DNA of 64,000 bases, from positions 23,970,308 through 24,034,307 of the forward strand of contig NC_061867.1 of assembly GCF_907164915.1 (NCBI RefSeq), in the 5' to 3' direction. How positions within the stretch are numbered: position 1 is the first letter of the stretch; each line of letters opens with the position of its first letter. The DNA is from Impatiens glandulifera (lineage: Eukaryota; Streptophyta; Magnoliopsida; Ericales; Balsaminaceae). A model generated the notes under the pieces. The model ran no database searches, had not been told where the DNA came from, and was given only the letters and a program-made list of their open reading frames with translations. This document shows positions 33,734 to 47,138 of this stretch, one piece after another. A program made the position numbers and the translations under genes.

Positions 33734-36700
33734 ATTGCACTAACTAATGTTGAGATGACAAATTTATATAATTTTTATTAATGTTTTGTTAAAATATGGT
33801 AAAACACTTGTTGAGATTTAATAAATTAAAAATAATACTGTGTATATTATTTTTTATTTTATAAAAATTAAAGTTATATTTAATAGTTTGTAAAACCATA
33901 ACTATAAGTCATCTGTTTAATGTTCATTTACTTGAAATATATTAATAGTGCCCATGCTCAAATTCATATATTTCAAAAATATAAGTTTGTTATTGTTTAT
34001 TTATAAATCTGAAGTTTCTAGTGATTTACTATGTAAAACATTAAATGGGGTCCACTCACTTCTATTTTTGGAAACGTGTATAATTCAATCTAATATTTCT
34101 CAAAATCTCTTTATTTTGTTGGTTGTTTTTTAGGATTCCTCAAATTTGGAAGTACGATTATGAGAGGAAATTAATTATGCTAGTAGTAGATGTTTGTTAT
34201 CTAAGTCGTGTGGTTTCTTGACTCTAGTCAATCTTATGTAATTTTTAGATTAATTTCCTTATTATCAAATACAATCTATCACCCCTATAAAAACTATTTT
34301 CGGGTGTGACATGCCCACTTAACATAAGTTTAGGACGGGACCCTTCATAAATCAACGTCAACCAAAGCACCTACTCGAGTGGAGAGACAATGACGATTCT
34401 CTACGGAATCAAAGACGGAACATAGATTCTTTATAAAATGTTATATATATTTATATAATTTCCACGAAAATTCATCATCTAGAATCACATCCTCGGAAAG
34501 ATTTTCTTATCAATGGAGCAATCGGTAGACCCCTTAAAACGAGGAAGATTAAACGAGTTACACCACTCTAAAACAATTAATTGTTTTGATTTCAATTTTA
34601 ATTTTATATTCCAATTCATTTTCACTCTTTTGTCGTATGTTGTCATTTATTTTATTAAGTTATTTTTGTCGTGTAAGAAAACTTTCACTTTAAATTGTAC
34701 ATATTGAATTAATAAATATATTATCGCAAATAGAAAGTGCTAGAGACCTTGCAATTATTAATATTTTATCGATCATTCATTACATAGAAGATATGTCAAT
34801 GGTCATTCCAATTCAAATATCTATGTTAACTATCATGATTTTAAAAATCTTATTTATGTTAGGATTGATTTGGGAAATATTACATGTAAAAATATTTTGC
34901 TTCATGGTTACATAAATTTACAAAATATTAGTTTGAATATTTATTGATATGTTTGACAAGTACTTATACAAGAATTTTGTAGATTGGTTTTCTAGAGTAG
35001 ATCCCCTAAACTCAAAATTTGGCATTGATATTGTGGTATGTTGTATGTTTGATCGCATATTATGAGAGTCAATTCAACATTGAACGTGAGTATTTATAAT
35101 TTGTGTATTAGATCTATTAATATATAATGAGATTATTGAAATACTTGTGTTGTTGGCTATAAAATAAAATATCACTTAATTTCATATATTATAGACTTTT
35201 TAATTTAAGTTTATTTAATAACGTATATTTATAATTACTTATTTTTTTAATCATAAACTAATAATATATTAAAAATAAAAGCTAAAATATGTTGTTTATT
35301 TTAATATTTTTTTTTATAAAATTTGACTAGTTGACATTATCCTAAGGCAAATCATGTTGTAGCTTCTTATATTCAAAGGATTTTTTTAAAAATAATTATA
35401 ATTTGGTTCAAATTTGTGGCTAGATTATGTTTACAAAATAGTAGCCCCTAATTTTTATCTTTATAAGAAATTAGGAAAAAAATATTTTACGTATTCAAAT
35501 GCATTTTAAAGATTTTGTTTTAGAGTTTTGAATTTGGTTAAAATCAGGATAAAGTCTTAGCATTTTGTCCTCCATATCCATATAAGAGATGGTCTCTACT
35601 TTAAATGTTTAAGCAATATTTGAAATTATTAATTTTACATTTATTTTATTTAGAATTATCCAATCCTATTGATATCTAAGGTAATAAAATTCGAATAAAT
35701 TTAATCACACGTATTAATATTATAATGGATCGAGATTGAACCTGAAAACTATGAACAATAAAGTTCATTTTTAAATAATACATATTTTGCTTAATAAACT
35801 TTAAAAACCAATTTTGATTTGTTGGGAGTGTAAGTTGTATATACTATATACAAATATAATGATGAGATTGAAAAAGGAAACCAAATTGGCCCAAGTAGAA
35901 TATTTTTAATGTTTTTGTTGTAAAAATAATTTTAAAGCATTTTTATATATTTTTGGATTTAAAAAATGATAAAAACATTGAAATGTAAAAAGTTAGTAGT
36001 AAATAGACCCTAAGACAATTGAGTCAAGCGCTTGACCCGCAAGTTATGGTTATAGTTATGGGCGTAGGGTGATCTACAGTCAACGGGCACATAGAATAAA
36101 TCAACACACAAAAGGGTATCGGTTGGCCAATGAGCGAGAGCCTTCAATCGAAATGTAGGTTGCTTATTCTCATAGCTAAAGGCCTTTGATCTCGATCATC
36201 TTGACAGGGAGGGAAGCGATCTCGGTAAACTTCAACCTCCAACTAGACGTTGAAACATTCAAAACATGATTTTTTTTACCTTCTCAACATATAGAAAGCT
36301 CCTCCTCAACATGTTGAAAGATCCTCTTCAATATACTGACCTTTTTATGCATTATAGAGGTCCTCATTTAATATGTAAGAGTGTCATGAGAAATTCCACA
36401 AATAATTGATCCATCCCCAAAAATCGGATTTTGTGATTTCGATCCAAAATTAAAATCTAAGCTTATAGAAAACTTCCCTTATCAAGTAACAATTAATATG
36501 CACTCAAAAAAATTATCCTTCGAGATGCGATTATTCATGCAGTTTCTCCTGCCATGGAAACGATGATGCCTTCGAGATATAGGGAAAATGATATTTGGTC
36601 AGAGTCAATGATAAATTTATTTTTAAGAAGTAATCTTTAAAATGGCCGAGAGTTACCTCATTTTGTGGATTATCCGAGAATAGTATTTTTTAATGTATTC

Positions 36701-37010
36701 AAATGAAGTAACTGCGTTGTTTCGACATTGCGTGGAACGTGATGAAGTAATGCTTTTTTACGCTTGGTTGATCCCTTGGTTGTAGGCAGGCGATGACGTG
36801 CTCGAGCTTGTGTTCTGTGATGAGCATTCCGCGTTGATGACTGGTCTCGATCTTGCAAGCATGACTAGTATGCTAAGTTTATAGATTGTAATATATAATT
36901 AAAAAAATATGTATTTTCAATACCAAAGAAATATAATATTCTTGGTCAAAAGTACACAAATTTATAATCATTTAAATATTCTTTTCAAAAATATTAAAAA
37001 AACTATAATT
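33730..37010. other. AT-rich intergenic DNA, no gene supported
   Basis: No ORF with recognisable content. Less AT-rich patches near 34300-34420 and 36020-36260 (for example TCGATCATCTTGACAGGGAG) could be old gene or element remnants, but I cannot identify them. Confidence 0.5.
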
Positions 37011-39228
37011 TGTTGGGTCAAATTATTTTGACTAAGTGTTGAAATAGTTTGACTATTGAGATTTTGATGATGAAATATTTTATGTGTGTAATTGTTTTTG
37101 ATGCAGGTGTATTAAAGAACAATTTGATTAGACTTGGTTCTAATGAGGCTCATTAGACCGATTTGGCATTGGATGCACAGAGTTTGACGTGCAGTCTAAC
37201 TAGCGAAGTTAGACGTGTAATCTAACTAAGCGGTGTTAGACGTGTAGTCAAACTAGAGAATTAGACGTGCAGGTCTAACTCAGTCGAGTTAGACGTGCAG
37301 TCTAATAGACTCTGTAATTAGACGTGCAGTCTAACTCAGCGGAGTTAGACGTGCAGTCTAATATATACGGAATTAGACGTGTAGTCTAACTCGTGGAGTT
37401 AGACGTACAATCTAATGTATACGTAATTAGACATGCAGTCTAATAGACTGTGTAATTAGACGTGCAGTCTAACTCAACGGAGTTAGACGTGCAGTCTAAT
37501 ATATTTGGAATTAGACATGCAGTCTAATAGACTCTGTAATTAGACGTGCAGTCTAACTCAGCGGAGTTAGACGTGCAGTCTAATATATTCCGAATTAGAC
37601 GTGCAGTCTAATAGACTCTGTAATTAGACGTGCAGTCTAACTCAGTGGAGTTAGACGTGCAGTCTAATATATTCGGAATTAGACGTGCAGTCTAACTTAA
37701 CGAAGTTAGACGTGCATTCTAACTCAGCGGAGTTAGACGTGCAGTCTAATGTATACGGAATTAGACGTGTAGTCTAACTCGTGGAGTTAGACGTGTAGTC
37801 TAATGTATACAAAATTAGATGTGCAGTCTAACTCAGCAGAGTTAGACGTGCACTCTAATGTATACGGAATTAGACGTGCAGTCTAACTCAGCAGAGTTAG
37901 ACGTGCAGTCTAATGGATTTTGAAAGTTAGACATGTAGTCTAACTCCTTCAGACTAGTTTGAAGTTGAACCATAATTAGACGTGCAGTCTAACTCGTGGA
38001 GTTAGACGTGCAGTCTAATAGAAACTGAAAGTTAGACGGGTTGTCTAACTCCTTCAAACAAGTCTGAAGTAGAACCGGAATTAGAGGTTCAGTCTAACTC
38101 AGTGGAGTTAGACGTGCAGTCTAACTCAGTGGAGTTAGACGTGCAGTCTAACTCAGTGGAGTTAGACGTGCAGTCTAATGGTTTGTGAAAGATTAGACGT
38201 GAAGTCTAATTGGTGAAAGTTAGACGTGTGGTCTAACTCCTTCAGATTAGTCTGAAGTGATTGTAATTAGACGTAAGTCTAATCCCATTAGACCAAGCGG
38301 TCTAATAGATTCTGCTCTTAGACGGGGATGTTTGATTTCAATAGACGCGGTCGTCTAACTGAAATACGTCTAATGTTATGCTTATGCAGTATGCTTGAAG
38401 CTAGCACCTGCCTACCCACGTGCTATAGCTGTACTCTACCCCTTCTCCACTTTCTAGTGAAGATCAGTACGATAGCTATATGTAACCAACCAACGAATGT
38501 TACGTAAGAAAATTTCCCTCATATTACATGTTTTGAAGGTATATCTCTGATGGAATATTCGGCGCACTACCAGTTGGTGTGCGGCCACGATCCTTTTGCT
38601 CAAAACCTGCTGTGTACAATGGAGGATTTCCAATGGAAGAGTGACACGTATCATTCTAAAGATTCGACTGTTAGTCTCTGCCCAGTATTTATCAAATCCT
38701 AAGGACAACAGACAATCTCTCGATCATCTTGCTTGCTGGAATTACAGAGAGAGAAATCAAGCCTTTGAATATTCATACTGTGAAGTTGCTTTCCTGATTG
38801 TACTGTGTGTGAATCAAGAGAGAGCTAGAATCAAAAACACCTTTAGCTGAGTGATATACTTCATCTTGTTAATTGAACAGAGTGAGTTCTGTTCAATAGT
38901 GAGCTAAGTGTGTGCAAACTATATTTGATTCGAATCATATTATAGTGAATCCTTCCGGTGGTTGGAAGAAGGGTGACGTAGGAGAGTTTGCTATGAACAT
39001 CCATAAACAAACTGCTGTGTCTTTTCATTTATGTCATCTTCTCATCCTTCATCTTGAGCTTCAAACCTATGTAAACAATTTCGCCTTGATTCTGTTTCAA
39101 GTGTTTACAAGGGTTTGCATAGAATATAAAGCGAATTAAATCCTTAACAAGATTTCTTTCAAACTGTTTTTTATAAGCCTTCATCAATAGCCAAACCCCC
39201 GTCTCTATCGATACAGCCGATCCTATCA
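37011..39228 (+). repeat. C1 copia LTR in copy B, complete, ~2.2 kb
   Basis: It begins TGTTGGGTCAAATTATTTTG and ends GATCCTATCA just before a PBS. It contains a ~1.1-kb minisatellite (37185-38290), a conserved hairpin block at about 38948-39014 and a U5-like end. From 38290 on it matches copy A from 14170. Confidence 0.88.
37185..38290. repeat. C1 LTR minisatellite
   Basis: Repeated TTAGACGTGCAGTCTAACTC and TTAGACGTGCAGTCTAATNN words alternate with short variable spacers (AGCGGAG, TATACGGAA, AGACTCTGTAA). More than 30 copies of the dyad TTAGAC-N5-GTCTAA are present, with a 26-36-bp basic period and longer composite units. Confidence 0.95.
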
Positions 39229-39230
39229 AT

Positions 39231-39242
39231 TGATATCAGAGC
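39231..39242 (+). other. Primer-binding site of C1, copy B
   Basis: TGATATCAGAGC, one base different from the initiator-tRNA-Met site TGGTATCAGAGC. Confidence 0.82.
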
Positions 39243-39273
39243 CTGGTTTCTATTCTCAAGCCTTTCCTGAAAA

Positions 39274-40680
39274 ATGTCGACCATAACCAAAGATGTCAAT
39301 GCTACAGTCATTCCAACTTTCTCTCGAGAAAACTACATTGTATGGAAGAAAAGAGTTCGTGCTCATCTCTCTTCTCTTCATGACGACATGTGGAGTGTCA
39401 TCACAGAAGGTCCTATCAAGATCGATAAGGAGAAAGCTGAATGGACCGCTGAAGAAAAGAGGCAGAACAACATCAATAACATGGCTATTGATGTTCTGTA
39501 CAGATCTCTCGATGAAAGCATGTTCAACTACATTATCGAATGCAATACTACCAAAGAGGTCTGGGACAGACTCACCCAACTGTGTGAGGGCAACGAGCAA
39601 ACCAAGGAAAACAAGATCATGGTTGCCACTCAGCAGTTTGATAGCTTAAAAATGTGTCCTGGTGAAACAATGAACGACTTCGACACCAAATTCAGCAAGA
39701 TTGTCTCCTCCCTATCCATTCTGGGCAAGACCTATAGCAACAGGGATCTTGCTATCAAGGTCATGCGTGCTCTTCCAAGCGAATGGGACATAAAGACGAT
39801 GGCAATGAGAGAATCCAAAGATCTAAACAAGATCTCTCTTTGATCTCTTTGCTGATCTCAAGGCCTATGAGTTCGAACTGAACTGTAGGATGGAATAAGA
39901 TCAACCCACATCTGTTATCATTGCCAAGGCGCTGGTGACTGTTGAAGAGCCACCAACCGTTCCGGATGTGAAGATGGCAACTCAGCAGCTGAGCAGCGAC
40001 GCCATGTCTCTCTTTGTGAAGAAGTTTGGCGACTTCATGAAGAAGAGGAACTCTAACTCAAACTCTTCAAATTCTAATGACAATAAAAAATCTAAAGCTA
40101 ATGTTACGTGTTTTAACTGTGGTATTAAAGGTCATTATGCATCGGAATGCCGGAAGACGAAACGGGAAGATCCAAGGATGATGGAAAAGAGTTGAACGCT
40201 CTTATGGCTGGTGACGGGAATAACAGACGAAACAACCGTGATTCCTACTTCTCATCCAGTGAAAGTGATGAAGAAGAGGTGGCCTGCTTCATGGCAAGAG
40301 AAGATGAAGAAAGGACTCAGGAGACTGAGGTATTTGACTTCTGTTCCGAAAGGTTTTTAAGGGAACTGAGAGCTGCACTAGATGACATGGTCATCGAGTA
40401 CATAAAGCTAGCAGAATCCCTAAATGAAAGTAAATCTCCACCAGATGTAAACAAACCGATTCTATTTCAAACTAAAGAGTCAAACGTTTTTGAAAAGAAG
40501 GTTAAAGAGATCTCATCTGATAATGAGATGCTCAAAGAACAGATTCAAACCCTTTCAAATGAAAATAAAAGGTTAAATTATGTTGTCTGTGCGTGGACAA
40601 GGTCCGGAGAAGCTGTCAAATACCAGATCGGCAAGTTAAAACCTGCTGGATCTATATGCTTTCCACGGTTAAAGTTCTAG
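39274..40680 (+). pseudogene. C1 copia gag, copy B (broken)
   Basis: Same gag as at 15121 with a longer first frame (189 codons; the CAG lost in copy A is intact). It breaks at about 39840 through a 2-bp loss in a CT run, and a TAA follows at 39895 in place of GAA of copy A. The zinc knuckle CFNCGIKGHYASEC (near 40115-40155) is followed by the frameshift shared with copy A. The C-terminal acidic/coiled region ends at GEAVKYQIGKLKP, where the inverted C3 fragment joins. Confidence 0.9.
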
Positions 40681-40682
40681 TA

Positions 40683-43600
40683 TTGTATACTCTATATGCT
40701 TTACTAACCGCTGAGTATCTTAACATTATCCCAATATCAGATTTGAAACAAAAGCGGATAAGTAGTTTTTGCCATTAATGTGAATGTAACATTTACAACC
40801 GAAAATTTTAAGATACCGAATGTTATGAATTATATCAAAATATACTTCGTACGATGTTTTATTGTGAAATTTGTTAATTAAAGACCGATTTTGTGTATAG
40901 CATGCAGTACTAATAGCTTCAGCCCTGAGTCAGCTATCATAGACCTTGCGGCTTCCTTGAGAGTTCGGTTTCTTCTCTCGGCCAGGCCGTTCTGTTGAGG
41001 AGTTCTAGCACTGGACAACTCGTGTCTAATGCCGGATTCCTCAAGAAATGCATTTAGAGTACTGTTTGTAAATTCGGTTCCTCCATCACTCCTAATGCTA
41101 TTTATGCGTGTTGATTTTTCATTTTGTAAACTCTTAAGCAGTGTAATTAAATTGGATGCGGTTTCACTTTTAGATGACAAAAATGTGACCCATGTATATC
41201 TAGAATAATCATCAATAACAACCATAGTGTAATGCATACCACCTATGCTAGTGACTTTAATCGGTCCAAATAAATCCATGTGAAGAAGATCTAAACATCG
41301 GTTAGACTGAATGTGTCCCTTACTCTTAAAGATTGATTTAGTTTGTTTACCTATTTGACATGCTGAGCACACCTTATCCCTATTAAATATTATATCAGGA
41401 ATTCCTTCAACTAACTTTTTTATTGCGGATATAGTTTAAGGTTTTGAGGTTTAGATGATTTAACCTTTTATGCCATAGCCAGGTTTGATCAGTTTTAGCT
41501 ACCATGCAAACAGGATGCTCCACTTCATTTTTCCAGTCTACCTTATATATATTTCCTAACCTATTTCCGTTTAGTAGTGTGCTACCCTGAGAGTTTTTAA
41601 CTAAGCATGCATGTCTAAGAAATTCTACAGTATATCCAGCATCACACATCTGACTGATACTTAGCAGGTTAAAATGTAGATTTTCAACTAAAAGTACATT
41701 GTTAATTGTTAAATTACCATGGACAATCTTACCCTTGCCCACAGTTCTACCTCTTGAGTTGTCACCGAAGACTATCATTGCACCGGTTTCTATTTTGATG
41801 TCGGTCAGAAGGTTGTTGTTTCCAGTCATGTGTCTGGAACAACCACTGTCCAGGTACCACTCAGAGTTTCCTAACCGTTCGTTCATAACCTATAAAATAT
41901 ACATATTTATAACTATTTGGTACCCACATTTACTTGGGTCCACAATTGATTAGTCCCTTAGGTATCCAGACTTTAATAAGTCGGATAACTTTCCCGGTTA
42001 TGGTTCTAACTAGTTTTCATGTGCTTGGCTTGACATCTTTCAGTTGTCCTAAGAGTGCCTTATTTTGTGGTGGCTTTTGGTTTATTCTATGTGGTCGTGG
42101 ATTGGTTTGTTTACCTTTTGGCCGGTTGGATTTCCTTCTCTCAGGATGAAGCCATTTTTCCGAGTCAGTTGGACTTAAATATTTTATTTCTTCTTTCGGT
42201 TTTGAGTCACTTTGTGCCTCATTGTCGGTTGAAGAGCTCTTGACAAATCTCACAAAGGGAAGATTGTCTTTTGTGAGTTTCATCTTGTTGGAACGGTTCC
42301 GGTTGTCGGATCTGTTGTTTTTGTATCCAAGACCATATTTGCATTTGGGATGTCTTTGATATTTAGACAACTGGTTCACCATTTCATTGGATCTTTTTCA
42401 TGCGGCTGTTCGATACCTGGTTCATGCATCTTCCTCTTCGGTCAACTCTTGAACTGACTCATTGAGCTGTTCAGTCTCAGAGGATAGTTCAGGTGCTACC
42501 TCGATTTCTAAGATTTCCTAAGCTTGAATATTATCGGTTTCAGGTTCGGACCGGGGTGGTGCTATGGGGTCGGTTCTAAAGTTGAGTCGGGTTGGTACTA
42601 AGGTTAATAGATTCTTGTATTCTACTACCATGTCATTTAGTGCATTAACTAAATCATCTTTAGTAAATTTTTCACAAGAAAAATCAAATACCTATTCTTC
42701 GTTTGCCATGAGACAAGAGAGTTCATCATCGCTGTCACTGTGAGCCCATAGACTTCCTCCATCATCGACTATCAGTGCTTTCTGAATTTCCCTTCCTTTA
42801 CCGGTTTGTGAGTAGTTGTTTCTTTGGTTCTGATCATCCGGTTTCCGGTCATCCTGTCTTGGTTTTCTCAATTACCACATGAAATGTTCCAAATAGTTGC
42901 AATTACAACATCTAATATTAGATTTATCACCGTAGTTATAGGTGTTGTTTGTCGGTTGACTTTTCTTCATGAATATGTCAAACTTTTGTGCAAACATTGC
43001 CATTGCATGCTTAGTGAATTGTTCAGCGGATTTGTTCGGTGCAGCAGCTACAGGTTCTATAGATGTGACTAGTGCCTTAGTAGCGGTTGAGGTTGTTGCT
43101 TCATCTTCGATCCTGGATCTCATTTCAAACTCATATGCCTTAAGATCTTCGAATACATCGTGTAGCTTCATCTTGTTTAGGCAGTTTGATTCTCTCATCA
43201 CCATCGTCTTTATGTCCCATGCACTCGGAAGAGATCTTAAGGCTTTGATTATTGTTTCCTTGTTATCGTACTTCTTTCCAAGAGTTGATAGCTCATTTAT
43301 CACATTTGTAAACCGATCACTGTACTCCCTCATGGTTTCTCCTAGCTTCATCTTGATGTTTTCAAACTTCTGGGTAGCCACCATTATCTTGTTTTCCTTG
43401 GTTCTTTCATTTCCCTCATGAAGTTGAATCACCGTTTCCCATACTTCCTTTGAGGTTTTGTAATCTCTGACCTTACAAAAGGTATTTTTGTCCAAACCTT
43501 TGAAGATATGGATTTTGGCGTGATTATCCAGATTGTTTCTCCTCTTATCATCAGCTGTCCAATCCTTTCTGTCTTTATCAATCTTTATCGGTCCTTCAGA

Positions 43601-43740
43601 CAGTATGAACGGCATCTCATCATCCATAGTGATTAGGTGCAAGTGCATGCATATCTTTCAGTTGGCGAAATCATCACCTTCTAGCATTGGAGGCTTCTCG
43701 AAAGTTATGCTTGCTTGCTTCGGGTTGCTTGAGTATTGAA
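40683..43740 (-). pseudogene. C3-minus copia gag-pol fragment, copy B (truncated, broken)
   Basis: Minus strand. Gag 43648-42872 (LHLITMDDEMPFILSEGPIK, REYSDRFTNVINELSTLGKK) ends in a degenerate zinc knuckle (CCNCNYLEHF then a stop). The gag tail is at 42382-42017. Protease and GAG-pre-integrase form one frame (41886-41407) with [25 protein letters not shown]. Integrase core is at 41372-40878 with [21 protein letters not shown] and [11 protein letters not shown], so all three acidic residues are present. A short deletion at ~40925 removes part of the QKFWAEA region that copy A keeps. The fragment ends at the inverted junction. No RT or RNase H. Confidence 0.9.
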
Positions 43741-43746
43741 ACTAAC

Positions 43747-43759
43747 TGCTCTGATACCA
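43747..43759 (-). other. Primer-binding site of C3-minus, copy B
   Basis: Minus-strand TGGTATCAGAGCA, two bases from the LTR end; a full match to the initiator-tRNA-Met-type site. It is deleted in copy A. Confidence 0.92.
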
Positions 43760-43761
43760 AT

Positions 43762-45039
43762 TGTTAGGATCTAGATAGCCGATTGTGGACCGGGGTCTAG
43801 CCGGTTTACTCTTTCTGACAACACTCAACGGTTGGTGTTTAATCTAGTTAGAGATTAACACCGGGTTTCAATATTACACAGGCTGTCACAAACCCTTGAA
43901 CCGAGTTCAAGTGCGGAAGTGGTTTGTTTCAGACTGAAGCAACACACACACATGATAAATAGAGATAGGTTTCGGAGAGTATCGGTTTGGAGATTAGGAG
44001 GTGGGTTTGAGATTTAGAGAATCGGTTAGAATGATGTAATTCGGTTATAACAGTGTGAGTCGGTTAGAAAGCAGAACCGACAGAAAGTAAAGAACAAGAC
44101 ACAGGTTTTTATGGATGTTCGGAGATAAAACTCCTACGTCACCCCTTCTTCTCGAAACCGCGAGAAGGATATTCACTAAGGAATACACAAACACTATACA
44201 CGATCGAGTCTTATTTAGTGCTCGATAAACACTCTTACAATTTTCACAGAAATTGTAATCACACTTCAAATGCACACTTAAACTTTGAATCTTGTAGAGT
44301 GATAAACACAACTTGTAACTTCTTGGTTGTTGAAACTCTTAATTGTTTTGTCTCTTGATTGTTAGAACTTAGAACTATATTTACTCCTCTACAGCTCCTT
44401 CTTTTATAGGTGAAATGTGCCAACAGTCACATTTCTTCAACAGATACCTTCAGGGTAATCCTTGAATCTAATTGGTTGAGTAGAGGTTCAGCATTGCATT
44501 AATTGCGATTTAAGCTTCCAAGGCATGGAGAAAACCGACTTCATTTGTCTTTTACTTAATATGGCAACTACCGGTTGGTCGGTTGCCTGTATCTAGAAGA
44601 CTACACCTTTGACTTGTACCAAAATGGTAACTGTTTCTTCGGGCAATCTTCTGCAGCCTTCAGAGTATCATCAGACTTGTATGGATATGGCAATGTCACA
44701 GTCTGTTCCTTTGGTATCATCTTCCACAGATACTCAAAGTGTTCGTTTGCACCAATTTGTAGATTGTACTTAGTTTGATAATCTTGACTTCTTTTTCTAA
44801 GTAGTCTCTTCATCGGTTTTCCGGTTGGATACTGCATTTCGGTTTAGGATGTCTACCGGTTGTTCATAGCTTCAGGTTAACCGGATAACTTTCCGGTTTT
44901 GGATACATCCTTTGCTTCTTCTTATAACCGGTTTGATTCTTGACCGATTAGATTCTTGACCGTTCAAATTATTGACCGTTCCTGCACAGGAGATTTATTT
45001 TGTTAAGTTCTTATTTTAACCGGTCTAATTTATCTAACA
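43762..45039 (-). repeat. 5' LTR of C3-minus, copy B, complete (~1.28 kb)
   Basis: On the minus strand it runs from TGTTAGATAAATTAGACCGG (45039) to TAGATCCTAACA (43762), the same ends and nearly the same length as the young C3 LTR (50151-51420). It contains a TATA box (44401-44410) and the hairpin block (about 44104-44185). The outer flank on the right begins GATTA; no left partner LTR exists, so the target duplication cannot be tested. Confidence 0.92.
44401..44410 (-). promoter_or_regulatory. TATA box of the C3-minus LTR, copy B
   Basis: Minus-strand CCTATAAAAG in the same context as 19732 and 50790. Confidence 0.7.
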
Positions 45040-46563
45040 GATTAAATGAATTCTACATAAAAAAAATATAATTAGTTATGTATAAAAAATAAAGCTCAAT
45101 CTTTAAATGAACATAAAACATTAATATTACCACAACTTTTGTTGTTTTTTTTCACTCCATGTACCATCCTCATTTTTATGTGTCTTCTCAATTGTTTCAA
45201 GAAGGGAAGGGTGTCTTCCAAGTTCTTCATCTAAATTATATCAGACGTGGTCTGAAGTAATGCACAAGTAGACGTCGTCTAAATTACATTAGACGTGGTC
45301 TGAAGTAATGCATTAGTAGACGTCGTCTAAATTACATCAGACGTGGTCTAAAGTAATGCGCGAGTAGATGTCGTCTAAATTACATCATACGTGGTCTGAA
45401 GTAATGCGTGAGTAGACATTGTCTAAATTACATCAGACGTGGTAATGTGTGAGTAGACGTCGTATAAATAACATCATACGTGGTCTGAAGTAATACGCGA
45501 GTAGACGTCGTCTAAATTACATCAGACGTGGTCTGAAGTAATGCGCGAGTAGAAGTCGTCTAAATTACATCAGACATGGTCTAAAGTAATGCGCGATTGA
45601 ATGTCGTCTAAATTACATCAGACGTGGTCTGAAGTAATGCACAAGTAGACATCATTTAATTTAATCAGACGTGGTAGTCTGAAGAAAAGAACAATCAGAG
45701 GTCGTCTAACTTCATCAGACGCGTAGTCTGAATAAGTGCCTGATGCCCTTCTTCAGTAGTCATCTGAAGAGGCATTTGATTAACTACTCATCTCATCTGC
45801 TTGACAATCAACATCTCCTTATCAGTCGTTTGGCCAGACAACTAAATACGCCTTTATTGCCTAAGTGCCACGTATTCAAATATTCCAACTCACGTTCTGT
45901 ATTGTCCCATACACCACGTTAATAGGAATATTCTATAGTACAATCCAATATGGCCATAATTAAACGCATATCCTCTATTGTACGATCTTGTACTATTGGC
46001 GTTCATCCATAATATTGCTGACACGTGTCCAAAAGGAAGATTCTACCATTGGTTCGATTTCAAGTATGTATAGCTATCGAAGGACAATGGACGAATTTCT
46101 CGATCTCTCTCCATCTTTCTCGGTTCTTTAATTATTGATGAACACTCTATAAAAATTAAGAATCACTAAGCGTTGTACTCAATCTCCCCGAGATTATTCT
46201 GTAATTCATCTACTATTTTTTGTGTGTGAAATTTAAGTGTTGTAAGTTGAATAGAGGTTGTTCTATTCAATAGAGAGTTAGCTAGGAGTTTAGAAACTTG
46301 CGGTTTTTAAGTCTTGTATTTTCTGACTGGGTTTGTGCATTTGTTGTATAAATTAAAGTCTTATAGTGAATATCCTTCTGGTAACAGAAGAAGGGGTGAC
46401 GTAAGTGTTTATATCTCCGAAAATCCATAAAAATATCGTGTGTTATTTCCTTTCCGCTCATTGTATTCGTTTTCCTAATGCATCAAAGCTAGCAAGTAGT
46501 TCTGCACTTGAATCTGTCCAAGATCTTGCAAAGATTTGTGAAGAATAGAAATAGATCTTACTC
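45040..46563 (+). repeat. C2 copia LTR, copy B (3' end and PBS deleted)
   Basis: Matches 20361-21877. It holds the minisatellite at 45240-45740 and the hairpin block at about 46370-46432. At 46563 it jumps directly to gag sequence (the A-copy equivalent of 22306), so the LTR end, PBS and gag start are gone. Confidence 0.85.
45240..45740. repeat. C2 LTR minisatellite, copy B
   Basis: Same ~48-bp unit as in copy A (CAGACGTGGTCTGAAGTAAT, GTAGACGTCGTCTAAATTAC). The order of units agrees with copy A, so the array was already present before duplication. Some units are better preserved here: the one near 45617 is complete, whereas its copy A partner is shortened. Confidence 0.92.
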
Positions 46564-47085
46564 CACATGCACCACTACCAAAGAAATTTTGGAGTGGTTG
46601 GTTTAACTATGTGTGGGAAATGAGAAAACTAAAGAAAACAAACTCATGATTGCCAAACAGTATCAAGATGCGTCCTAGAAAGAAGATGACTGAATTTGAT
46701 GAAAGATTCAAGTAAGATTATCGTTGATCTCTTCAAACTGGGCAAGACTTACAACAACAGAGAGGTTGCAATCAATGTCATGCGTTCTCTGCCCAGAGAA
46801 TGCGACATAAAGACGATGGAAATGAGGGAGTCCAAAGACCTCAACACGATTGAACTACATGATTTGTTCGCCGATCTAAAGTCCTACGTTTTGAGATAAA
46901 CTCTAGGAATGAAGAGGAGATATCCATATCATTATCCTCAACCAAGGCACTAAGGACTACTTAGAAGCCACCTACTTCCCATGCTGTGAAGTCTGCTGAA
47001 AAAAATAGCAGTGATGCCATGGCCTTATTCATGAAGAAATTTGGGAGATTCATGAAGAAGACCAAATCCTAAGTCAAGCACTTCA

Positions 47086-47138
<53 letters not shown>

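Noticed and set aside
37185..38290. Auxin-response-type TGTCTC sites in the C1 minisatellite
   Set aside because: The conserved half-site is AGTCTAA or CGTCTAA and not TGTC, so it does not fit the ARF-binding core.
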